Assembly (NCBI RefSeq): GCF_000090795.2
Contig: NW_003546594.1
Span: 1-64,000, forward strand
Direction of reading: 5' to 3'
Length of the DNA stretch: 64,000 bases
Source of the DNA: Amphimedon queenslandica
Lineage: Eukaryota > Porifera > Demospongiae > Haplosclerida > Niphatidae
In this document: one piece after another, positions 25,560 to 37,569 of the stretch
How positions within the stretch are numbered: position 1 is the stretch's first letter
How the letters are laid out: each line of letters starts with the position of its first letter
The notes under the pieces: model-generated
Databases searched by the model: none
Told to the model about the DNA's origin: nothing
The model's input: only the letters and a program-made list of their open reading frames with translations
Made by a program: the position numbers and the translations under genes

Positions 25560-26200
25560 ATTAAGTCTGTGGCATTAAATTAGCAGTGAAAATGTGTTGA
25601 ATGATTAGCACAAACGGTTAGCAATCACTCCAAACACAAGCATAATAAAGAAGAGAAGGAACAAAGCCAGAAGGGACCAAGAACAGAAATTACAGAACAA
25701 AAAAAGAACTGAACAAGAACGCAGAAGGGTAGAATATATATACATGTGTATACACCTATACAAATAATGTTCTAGAAAAGACAGAAAATGCACTTGGTGA
25801 AAGTAATTACATTTATATAAATTACATTATCAAAAATAACTATAGACATCATATCCATTAGTTGAGTTCACCACATACCTCCTCTTTTAAGTATAACGGG
25901 AGGGCAAATAACAATCAATTGGAGGTCCTACAAGTCAAGTGACAGATCTGAGTGGGAGAGTCCTCTTGTGCAGTGGTTGGCAATAGTTTTTCAATGTAAA
26001 CTTCGTGCTGAGCCATATTTAGATTGTTCACTTAAGGTATGTTTCCAGTCTGAGATCCATCAGATAATAATTCAACGCAACAGTGGGATCTGGCTCAGAT
26101 CTGTTTGAGAATCGTTAATGTAAATGATCCACATATCTACTTGAAACCAAGCCATCTTCCGTCTCCACGTCATATGATAGATGACTAGCATAAGCGTGCA
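25560..26200 (-). mobile_element. Gypsy-type LTR element, 3' end fragment (fossil)
   Basis: On the minus strand a piece resembling the C-terminal tail of an LTR-element integrase (near 25950-25870) leads into an LTR-like stretch. The latter (25570-25700) resembles 39810-39960 at the Gypsy element: both carry TTAGCAGTGA and AATAAAGAAGA in the same order. A broken, short remnant. Confidence 0.5.
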
Positions 26201-26930
26201 CAAACTTTTAGGATTGGGGGGAGAAACTGTAAAGGTGGGTTCTCAATATGAGGCATTGCTTTTTATGCGCTTGCGTTATGACAGGAAGTGCTGTAAAAAC
26301 CAATAGGAGTATGCATCAATGCATCAGCATAGAAATGTTTTGTAATGTGATGCATTTACGCATGTTGCCATTAGTTTATACAGCACTACTGGTCATGACG
26401 AACGCACATGCGTCATTTGGAGAATTGATGTTAAGGAGCGCAAAGCGTGAGCAAACTTTTTAGCCACTAATTGAATATTCATGAGGGCATGGTCAAAATT
26501 AATTGATTTTTTTTGTTATTAATAGTAATATGGCAATAACTATGTCAAATGCACACGACGAGGTGCCATTGCCTCGAAAGTGTCAATCATATGTGGGCTA
26601 CCACGAAAAAATTGACCAATTGGTGGCAAATACAATAAGATGACTGACGACAAAACATATACACAATAATTTTTTTATTGAAGAATATCATTATGTATGT
26701 GATTACTTATTAAATGATACCCTATGTGCCGTGTAACTCCTCCTTGTACTTAGCAAGATATGGGCTCCATCTCAAAGACACTTTCCCATTTACACGACTT
26801 GAATAATTCACGGATATTAGAAACGGAGGTATGCAGGGTTATAGCTGCTAGGCAACAAGGCAAAACCATAGCAACAAGGTAGGAACTAAGAAGTCATTGG
26901 GACAGCCACTAGGCTCCCTACTCGCTCTAA
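26200..26930. other. No recognisable feature
   Basis: Contains a 71-residue plus frame (26248-26463) without motifs. Confidence 0.4.
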
Positions 26931-27077
26931 GATGTCAGCAGAAGAAATTTCTCACCTTCTAAATGGAGGTCAAGGTTCCTTTGAGGATCCAGATGTTGGA
27001 GAGCTACGAGAAACTTACTTCTATGATGTACTGGATGAGAAATTATGCGTAACATTAAACTGTATTCATAGCTATAG

Positions 27078-27700
<623 letters not shown>

Positions 27701-27833
27701 TGCTTTTGGTGTGTGTGAAGCTTTTGATGTTCAAACATGGCATTAAGCACTGTAGGTTGAAGGCATTGCTGAGGCATTTAATTGCAGAGGGTTTGAAACC
27801 AAGTTATACATGTACGATAAGTATACAAGTAAA

Positions 27834-27896
27834 GGTTATTGACCGAAGCCAAGGCATCACGTTATCTAATCAACCTGAGGTATCTACAATAATGTA

Positions 27897-27920
<24 letters not shown>
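27834..27920. repeat. 24-bp inverted repeat upstream of the recombinase
   Basis: GGTTATTGACCGAAGCC (27834) pairs with GGCTGAGGTCAATAACC (ending 27920). The arms are 24 bases with about four mismatches, separated by 39 bases. The position right before the coding region suggests a recombinase binding or crossover site, or a promoter operator. This is inference. Confidence 0.7.
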
Positions 27921-29278
<1,358 letters not shown>

Positions 29279-29759
29279 ACTGTTGATAACTGACAACTTC
29301 ATGTAAGTTTTTTTCTTATCATTTGTTATTCAAAACATTTAATATTAAAATTTGTGGGTGTGGTAGGTCTCTAAACTGTTTAGACACTTGTCTGCAGGTG
29401 GTTTAGCAGTTTTAAACACCTCATTATCTACAGAAGATCAAAGCATGCTATGCATACCATAGTCTAAGCAATGCTTACTACTCACTTTATTTAATTGTTA
29501 GAGTGCATGGAAACACGGGGAGGCTTCCCCAATATGCATTGTCAGATGAGGATACGGAGAAAATAAAAACGTTCTTGGAAAGGTTGGCAGAGTAGAACAG
29601 AATATTTCTGCCAGGAAGAATCCCAGGAGAGAGGGATGATAAAGCCATCCTATTGACATCCAGAATGTCAAAACGGTCATTTTATGATTGTTTATGGCAA
29701 CATTTATGACAACAAATCATCATGCGTTGGGTGTATTGTTTGTGAGTCAGAATTAAAAC

Positions 29760-30240
29760 TCACTTAGAAGCTATTATGTCCCTTGCATCATCATAATGAA
29801 ACCAATGACTGACCTCTGCTGGACATGCAGGAAGATCAGCAGCCATGGCAAACATCCAAGGACCTGTTAGTGTCGAAACTTCCCTATATAGCTGAAAGTT
29901 ACCTTCTCGTATGAATCTTATAACAGCAGCAAAAAAGTTTGTAGTGTCATAGTCTTTAGCCAATGATCAAATTTTACATATTTCTGAGCTTGCAATTTGC
30001 ACCAATTAATAAACAATAGGGTTTTATCTACCTCATTTCTCGATGATATGTAGGTGGCATAGGCATGATTCAACAAAACATGCAAGCTTATTATTGTTAC
30101 TTGATGAGCATGTCTTGTTTTGGCTACAAAATTAGCAGAAACAAAAGAATCAGCTGTTCCAGCATTGGCAATGTTTGCTTATATGATTGCATTGACTCAT
30201 CCACTGCCATCCAGCCATTTTCCTAGTACCTGCATAATAA
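29760..30240 (-). pseudogene. Relic of an unnamed multicopy family (GTADSF...HAHQVT)
   Basis: Reading leftward from 30240: LGKWLDGSGWVNAI, NAGTADSFVSANFVAKTRHA, HQVTIISLHVLLNHAYATYI, then after a frame change VIRFIREGNFQLYREV and TGPWMFA. I recall this order from unnamed predicted proteins repeated in coral, amphioxus and sponge genomes, where it ends HYARWLP. No biochemical function is known to me. Stops and a frame change near 29960 mark it as a fragment. Confidence 0.5.
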
Positions 30241-30262
30241 ATTTTAACAATATCTAAATGAG

Positions 30263-30580
30263 TTGGATGAATTGGTTACACAAGTGGGTACTACTGACGG
30301 CATCTCAGCTGAGCAATATGTAGATGATGAATCACATCTTTCAACCAGCCTTGGTATAGATGTTGATGACACAACTGCTGATTGGAGATGCAATTTAAGA
30401 TCTGCTGTTGTTAGTGAGATGTCGTCATCACAAAGCAATGAAATAATGGATACTGGATGTTGTGTAGTCCTAGATGGTGATACATGTAGCAGCAATGAAT
30501 CTCAAGATGAAGATGTTTCGTCTAGTATCACTTCGTATGATGAAGGCATGGCAATAACAAATAACCTAATCCTTTTTTAG
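30263..30580 (+). other. 105-residue acidic frame, status unknown
   Basis: Ser/Asp/Glu-rich (SSQSNEIMDTGCC, SNESQDEDVSSS), no domain. It could be an exon of a low-complexity region, but no partner exon was found. Confidence 0.25.
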
Positions 30581-30599
30581 TGGAAAAAGGGCACGAAAA

Positions 30600-32239
30600 A
30601 GCAGCTGAGTTACAATCACAAGTTCTCTTGACATTACAAGACGAAAAACTAAAGATAACACTAACATCTCAGTTACACCAAACGACTTTTATTGATAACT
30701 AGATCTATATATATATATACAGTATATAAAAGAGTTGTCGATTGTTTTAGCAAAATAAAACATTAATATTGTGATTATGCTATTATTCAATGTGCATGTG
30801 TGCATAAATGATAAGTAGACCTGCCTATAAGAACCGATGCATATGAAAAGGCCACGGTCTCTTTAGACAGAATACCCTATCCAAAGACCACCTCTCTATT
30901 AAGACCAAGTTTTTCTGGCTCATAGGTGGTCGCTTTAGACTCACTGTAATCAATTAGAGTTCTTTCACTAGGACAGAGTAAGTACAGATCAGGAGAGGTA
31001 TAATTAATGTTAGGCCAGTTTCTAAAAGTTTCAATAAAATATGTTCCAGGTTAGTGTACTATGAACAAAATACCACTGACACAAATGTTTAAGTCTCTTG
31101 TGTCCCTCTAGCACATGTGGAAACTTCTCCAATGAAGGTGACCTTTGGCTCCTTTCATTTTGTTGTAACTGTAGCTGTAACAACACTAGATGCACATGAT
31201 TAGATTGAGAAGTGGGCTGCTAGTATCTTACACATGTATTATATACTGATGCCGTTTATGCTGTTTACACTTATTCGGTTATGTATTAATTGTTTGGTGT
31301 CATCACGTGTTTGTGTGTGTGTCTGTGTTGGTAAAGCTACACATGTAAAGGTTGTCTGTTTATTACTTAAATTGTACTTTGACTATGTAGCTCTTTGTAT
31401 TGATTTTGGGGTCATTCATGGATATCCTGAAGAACTGATATCGGTCATTCCTTTCCTCTGCAAGAAGGCAAAGATGATGAACAAGAGCAAGGAAGAGATG
31501 ATGCATGCACTTTTCCTTTCTCATTAGTGACATTGACCTCATAACAAATCAGCTGGTTTGTCTGTTTCTATCTACACTATTATGCACTTATATTGCTGTA
31601 AGAATGTGGAGTCCCACAGTAAAGTAGTGTCCCTGTGAGTTCAAATCTTGAAGCATCAGTTAATGACACTGTCAGTGAACATATCCACAGATATGGTAAG
31701 TACAGTCAAAGGTTATAGCCTATTTAAAATTGAATTACGTATGTATCTATGTATCTCTTTCTTTTATACATAGGTATGCGATCAAATTAAAGCATCACAT
31801 AGCTGAGGACCTCCACTTATACAAAAGAGACTTGCGTGAGAAGACAGAATCAGTGGAAAGAAGAGGAAGGAAACATAAATTAAATAGAGTAACTAGAGAA
31901 CTATAGTACAACTAAGACCAGGATATCAACTAATAGAGAAGAAAGGCACTGTTCAATAATGTCAATAATACTGAAACTGACACTAATGCTATTTTCAATA
32001 GCTGAATATTAATTAGTCCTACAATGTCATGTATTTCATCACTTTTACACTTTCCTTTGTTGTTGATATTTTGATGCCTTTTAAATATTTATTAATTATT
32101 ATATTTGGGAGAGGCCTTTTGCATGCAATCTTAATCCATAGATAATTATACTCTAATATCTAATATTAATCTAGATATATCTATATGTTAGATACTCCAA
32201 TATCTATGCTTAATCACATCATGGATAATGCCACATGCA
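30600..32239. other. Mostly unrecognised
   Basis: A hAT-like end (CAGTGAGTCTAAAGCGACC in reverse complement, ending 30946) is seen without a partner. A basic segment at 31790-31900 (KLKHHIAEDLHLYKRDL) may be an exon of the P-loop gene downstream. A 97-residue plus frame at 31234-31527 has no recognised domain. Confidence 0.35.
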
Positions 32240-32592
32240 CAGGCCCACTGAGAGGGGGGGGAGCAGGGGATAAATCCCCTGGGCCCCTCACTTCAGGGGG
32301 CCCCATAATATTATACATTATAATTAAAGTATAATAAGTAATCTTTTAATACATGATTAAACATGTGCCTTTCTGGTTTTTAAACTAGCAAAATGATCTA
32401 CGATATAATCAAAATTTAGCTGTTCTGCAAGTTTGCTTTTAATTGCTAGTGTTCCTAAGTTAGTCAATCAATTTTCGGTCATATTTGAGCATTGGTAGTT
32501 CTTGTCATTTAATTTGTAATTTTTTCCATTATTGCAAAGGGCCCCTAATTTTAATCTTCCCCTGGGCCCCATGTCTTCTCTCAGCGGGCCTG
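32240..32592. mobile_element. hAT MITE with perfect 8-bp target duplication (353 bp)
   Basis: Ends CAGGCCCACTGAGAG and CTCTCAGCGGGCCTG are inverted repeats with one mismatch. Both flanks carry CACATGCA (32232-32239 and 32593-32600), a textbook 8-bp hAT duplication. The inside is non-coding with GGGGCCC-rich arms. It lies just upstream of the P-loop gene. Confidence 0.92.
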
Positions 32593-32649
32593 CACATGCA
32601 TGCATGCGGATGCAATCATTACATTGCAATTTTCTAAAATGCTAAAGGT

Positions 32650-34110
32650 GCCCCAAGTGTCCTTCAGTGCCCATAGATGCAATGTATTCTCACAGCATAG
32701 TGCATGCGCTATAAAAATAAAGCAAAGAATTGCTAAGTTTCAGTCACTATCTAAAGCCTATGCTGCTGAGACTGATCGACATTACTCCAAACAGGAGTAA
32801 TGGCCACATTTAAATGGTATGATGTCCTGGATCAGGAAGAGAGAGGGAAAGGGGAATTTTGCTATAAAACTGCAATGTCTAGTTGAAGCTAGCAGTAAAA
32901 CAAGACATTTGGCACTTGTTAAAAGAGCTATTGATGGAGCTAAAATGTACATGCAGAAAAAATATACTTTGCCATAATGCAATCTAGATAGGACATGTTT
33001 CTACACCACTGATTCAGCTGAATACAGATCCAAATTTATGCAATCAAGTAACAATTCTTTCGGTGCAGGAGGAATGTCTCTAGCTCTAAATGAGACAATT
33101 TTCCTCTTTCATTCAATTTTTTAAAGGACAAAGTTCTGGTCATCTACCCATAAAAAGAGCAGCCTCTATATTAGGCCTGCAGCCAAGTGGGGTGTAGGTT
33201 TTCAGTCCAGATCACCACTTCAATTCTGATGGGGACAAAATTCCTCTGGAGGAACAAATGTATATATGGTTACAGGATATGCTTACTAATGAAGCAACGT
33301 CTGTAAGCATCAAAGAGCTGATCTCAGTTATAAAGAAACCAGCAATGCTTCAGTATACAAACATTTTGAACAAGTATCTTGCATAGCATAAATGCATCTA
33401 TCATAACATTGACTAAGATAACTATCCTTGTTGTGCATACTATAGGGCCTTAAGATATCTTGGAATAGTCTCGATGGACACCTTCATTGCATCTATAATT
33501 GGGATTTCAGCTTCACTACTCTTTTTTGATTATGCTACTCTGGAAAGCATGTCGTGCGCAGTAGTTGTGCTGATGGAGCCATCTCAGACTGGGAAATCAA
33601 CAACTTTAAGGACATCGTTGTCAATAATTGGTATAATTCTAAAAAATATAGATGATGTACTATTTATAAAATGTGAATGAGTATCCTTACCTGTGTTGTC
33701 TTGTTATGGAGTTAAGGGATATATGAAAAGGTGACCAGCACATTCATTCTGCTGAGATCTGGTCTTTCAACGTTGCCTTCTTTTGGGATAGATAATCCCA
33801 TGCAAAGAACAATTGCAGGAAATGACATAAATGACATCATTGTAGACCTATACAATAAGAATCCCAGTGCAACATTTAACAGAGGGTCTAGGCAGCCAAG
33901 GTCCATACCGATCATATCGACCAATTTTTGTCTTCGCCAAAAAAAGAGGTAGCTATTGCAGTAAAAATTTACTTTTTTTACTGTTGTTAATAGGGTTCAG
34001 TCTCGTATTAGTATCGTACCATTTTCAAAACCATCAGTAGCTCCTGAAAACAATAGTGAGCATGACTCATATGAAGAGCTAGACGAAATGTTGCACAATG
34101 ATCCTTAATT
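32650..34110 (+). CDS. P-loop ATPase-like protein of an unnamed invertebrate family
   Basis: The N-terminal part reads KQRIAKFQSLSKAYA (32720) and, in a shifted frame, GNFAIKLQCLVEASSKTRHL (32850-32910) and FGAGGMSLALNE (33060-33095). Then come PDHHFNSDGDKIPLEEQMYI (33215-33275), a membrane-like hydrophobic stretch, and a Walker A motif EPSQTGKSTT (33575-33604). Next: LPSFGIDNPMQRT and IIVDLYNKNPSATFNRGS (33775-33890), SIPIISTNF (33910-33930), and after a ~43-base intron RVQSRISIVPFSKPS (about 34000-34045). I recognise the order (Walker A ... GIDDP ... IVDLYNG ... NF) from unnamed multicopy proteins of sponges and cnidarians. A few stops and frame changes (near 32797, 33140, 33385) suggest decay or unresolved introns. 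Function unknown. Confidence 0.55.
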
Positions 34111-34554
34111 GACAATGATGCCATGGGTGATTAGGATAGGCAAGATTTTAAAGACAAAGAAATGGTCAAATCAATGAAAGACCAACTCAGAGGAAGCTAC
34201 TAGGGAAGGAGTATTTGCAAGTGGTCACTTCTCTTAACATGCACTAGGCTGGTGAAAAATAAAGTCACATATCTGACAAAATGGTACACAAACTTCATGT
34301 ATCCTCTTGTTTCTTCAATTGTTATACTGTTTAATCCTCTGTTGTACTGATTCAGTTACTACTCCAAAGTGATATGGAGGAGAAATGGGAGGGAGTCATG
34401 CTCCAAAGGATGATAATTATAATGATGTAAATTAATACCACAGTAACGGAGCTAATACATATAGCATCCACCCGAAGTGTTAAACAGGTTAGTAGATGCA
34501 TGCCCTATTTTATTGATGAAGATAGTAATTTCTGTGTGCTTATTGTAAGAGATA

Positions 34555-34809
34555 TTGCAATACCTGAGAATTGATGTCAGTGTTCAAGGAAAGGAAGTCA
34601 GAGCAGTGGTATTGAATGATGTCTCAGGAAGACTGTCTAACGCCCCAGCAAGCATTAGACAGTCATTTAAGAGCACTGGAAGGGGCATGACACAAATCAC
34701 AAAAGACTCCTTACTCCCAGATTGCATTCTGCCATCAGAAGGAACATCAACAATAGAAGGAGAAAATGCAAAGTCTTTTTCCAACATTATATCAGTGAAG
34801 AAATTTTAA
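34555..34809 (+). other. 84-residue frame, possible upstream exon of the micro-exon gene
   Basis: Starts YLRIDVSVQGKEVRAVVLND and is Ser/Thr-rich. A donor (GTAAGT) at 34819 follows in another frame (HYISEEILTVL), which splices in phase 1 to 34875. The true boundary between the P-loop gene and the micro-exon gene is unclear. Confidence 0.35.
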
Positions 34810-34874
34810 CAGTGCTTGGTAAGTCCAATAGATTGACAACCATAAATTCAATTAGTGTGTGTTCTCTCTGTCAG

Positions 34875-35694
34875 TAAATGTCAGAGGACATGATACACCT
34901 GATACCAGTAAGTGACTCACTAGAGCTAAGAGTTGTTTTAATCTTTTCTTTCTCTGTAGACACCCTTCTTCCTTCTGTTACAAATGCTTAGTAAAAATTA
35001 CAATTTGCATTAAATATGTGAATCATTTTTTCTCTCGCTGAATGTGCAGCTAGATTGATGGTTAATGGAGGTAAGAGTTATTGTATTTGTGAATGTGGTC
35101 TATTTTTTTTCTCTGTAGACACATTTCTCACTACTGTTACTAAAGGTTAGTGAAAATTACAATTTACATTTAATATGAGACTTTTTCTCTTGCTGAATGT
35201 GCAGCTGGATCGATTGCTAATGGAGGTAACAGTTGCTGTAATTGTCAATGTGTTCCATCATTTTATTCTGTAGACACCCTTCTCCCTTCTGTTACTAATG
35301 GTTAGTGAAAATTACAATTTACATTTAATATGACAATTTTTTGTCTCTCACTGAATGTGCAGCTGGATTGGTGGTTAATGGAGGTAAGAGTTGTTATAAA
35401 TGTCATTGTGGTCTATTATTTTTTTTCTCCGTAGATACCCTTCTCCCTTCTGTTACTAAGGGTTTGTGAAAATCATAAATTACATTTAATGTGAGAATTT
35501 TTTTCTGTCTAAATCTGCAGCTGAATTAATCAGTAAAGAAGGTAAAAGGTGTTAGTAAAATAATATTTAAAGTGATAATTTTTGCTTCTGTAGATTGTGC
35601 AATGATTAAAGAAAAAGAGAAAAGTTATGAATTAGTAACTAAAGCAAAAATAGATGAAGTAATTATTGTTTTGTATGTGAAATGGTTAAATTAG
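34875..35694 (+). CDS. Tandem micro-exon gene, 16-residue repeat
   Basis: Exons, all entered in phase 1: 34875-34907 (33 nt), then alternating 27-nt and 21-nt exons: 34960-34986, 35050-35070, 35119-35145, 35205-35225, 35274-35300, 35363-35383, 35435-35461, 35521-35541, and a last exon 35594-35694 ending in TAG. Introns are about 48-63 bases with CAG/TAG acceptors and mostly GTAAG/GTTAG donors. Each 27+21 pair adds DTLLPSVTN-AGLMVNG or a variant, so the protein carries a 16-residue Ser/Thr/Val repeat about four times, then the charged tail DCAMIKEKEKSYELV. The final exon ends exactly in frame. The donor after 34986 reads CT instead of GT, so the first repeat may be skipped or spliced one base away. 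No domain is recognised; a spacer or stalk is one possibility. Short symmetric exons permit skipping without frame loss. Confidence 0.7.
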
Positions 35695-35699
35695 AAGAT

Positions 35700-35984
35700 A
35701 GATCATCTTCTAATAGATCAATAGATCAATTGATCAATAGATAGATCAATAAGTTAGATTAGATCACATATATATAAACCTAAGAAAAGAGTAAACAAAA
35801 AAATAGTTATAGATACATGTACGTGTATCAACAAAGAAAAATTTTTCAGCAATTGAAATTATTGTCAAGTGGGTGTGACTGGGTGAATACCTTATTTAAA
35901 GTAAATTAATAAATAGTATTAATATCACTTCCTTGGAGGGACAATCAAACCTACATTTTAAAGGCCAATGTCAGTAAGGACACT
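35700..35984. other. AT-rich, short AGATCAAT repeats
   Basis: ATAGATCAAT-type repeats at 35706-35750; otherwise nothing recognised. Confidence 0.5.
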
Positions 35985-36797
35985 AACACAGACACCACTG
36001 ACACTGACACTAGAAACACCACTGACACTAGAAACACCACTGACACTACTGACACTACAAACACCACTGACACTAGAAACACCACTGACACTACTGACAC
36101 TACAAACACCACTGACACTACAAACACCACTGACACTACTGACACTATAAACACCACTGACACTAGAAACACCACTGACACTACTGAAACTAAAAACACT
36201 ACTGACACCACAAATACCACTAACAATACAAACACCATTGACACCACTGACATTACAAACACCAAACACCACTGACACCCAAACACCAATGACACTAGAA
36301 ACACCACGGACACTACAAACACCACTGACACTACAAACACCGCTGACGTCAAAACCACCACTGACCCCACTGACACTAAAAACACCACTGACACTACAAA
36401 CACCATTGACACCACAAACACTAGTGACACCATTAAACATCACTGACACCACAAACACCACAGACACCACTGACACCATTGAAACCACAAGCACCACTGA
36501 CACCACAAACACCATGACACCACAAACACCACTGACACCACTGACACTAGAAGCACCACTGACACTAGAAACACCACTGACCCTGCAAACACCACTGACA
36601 CCACAAACACCACTAACACCACAAACATCACTGACACCACTGACACTATAAATGCCACTGACACCAGTGACATTACAAACACCACGGACACTACAAACAC
36701 CACTGATACCACTGACACCACTGACACTAAAAACACCACTGACACTAAAAACACCACTGACACCCAAACATCAATGACACTACAAACACCACTGACT
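35985..36797. repeat. Minisatellite, 18-bp unit with 9- and 12-bp variants
   Basis: About 810 bases built on ACACCACTGACACTACAA and variants (…ACTAGAA, …ACCACAA), with interspersed shorter units. Units are multiples of three, so several frames on both strands stay open for over 100 codons (up to 269), giving Thr/Pro/Leu-rich or Val/Ser/Gly-rich translations. These are explained by the repeat and not by selection. Likely replication-slippage satellite. Confidence 0.92.
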
Positions 36798-37560
36798 TGA
36801 GTGACTTACTATGTTTATAAGAGACAGAGTTGAAGAGCGCTCACTATGAATATCGTTAAGCCAACTAATGAATATAATTACTACTCATTAAACTACAATA
36901 TTTGGTCTTATCCTATATGCCCGATCGCAGTATTTAATGGAACACTTCATTTTTGGTCTTTATATGATTGCCTGACTTTAATGATGATGTGTTTCAACTC
37001 TTACTGTCTAAAAGAATTACTCACAGTGGCATGAGCCTTCAAAGTTGCACTTTTTGCTTCCAGTTGGTGGGTGTGGCGAAACGAGACATCATCAGATGCA
37101 ATGATTCAGACAACTCCATTCCTTTATAAGGGGAAATAATCCTTAATTCTCAAGCCTGGTAATGTAATATAAGCAATTTAAAGGTTTGGATCATTAGCTT
37201 TCATTATTCTAAGTATGCAGCTGCAAGAAATACACTTAAGATAGCACATAAGAAGATATACCAAAGTGTAGTATTTCAGTTGACTTTTTCTTGCAGTGCC
37301 ATGCTTAGAAGCAAATGATCTCAACTTTTAAATTTTTAGTATTACATAACAAGACATGAGAATAAATGATTGTTTCCCCCTATAGAAAAATGGAGTTATC
37401 AGCATCAATGCCTTTTATGACATCACGCTTAGCAACACCCGCTGACAGTAAGTAAATTGGCAAGAAGCAAGAAGTGCATCTTTCAAGGCTTATATCTCAG
37501 TGAATAAATTTCTTAGACAGTGGGAGTTGGTATGGTCTGGCAATCATATTAAGACAATAA
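36798..37560. other. No recognisable feature
   Basis: Short frames only. Lies between the minisatellite and the Gypsy element. Confidence 0.4.
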
Positions 37561-37569
37561 AGTAAACAC

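Noticed and set aside
31234-31527. 97-residue frame with hydrophobic start and a GT-rich run
   Set aside because: The Val/Cys run comes from a short GT microsatellite; no domain and no neighbouring exon.
34960-35541. Simple minisatellite with ~170-bp period instead of exons
   Set aside because: Tandem duplication is real, but conserved segments coincide with splice signals, lengths are multiples of three and the final exon stays in frame to a stop, which favours duplicated exons.
35951-36767. Long frames (up to 269 codons) on both strands
   Set aside because: They are a by-product of a tandem repeat whose units are multiples of three; composition is pure repeat.
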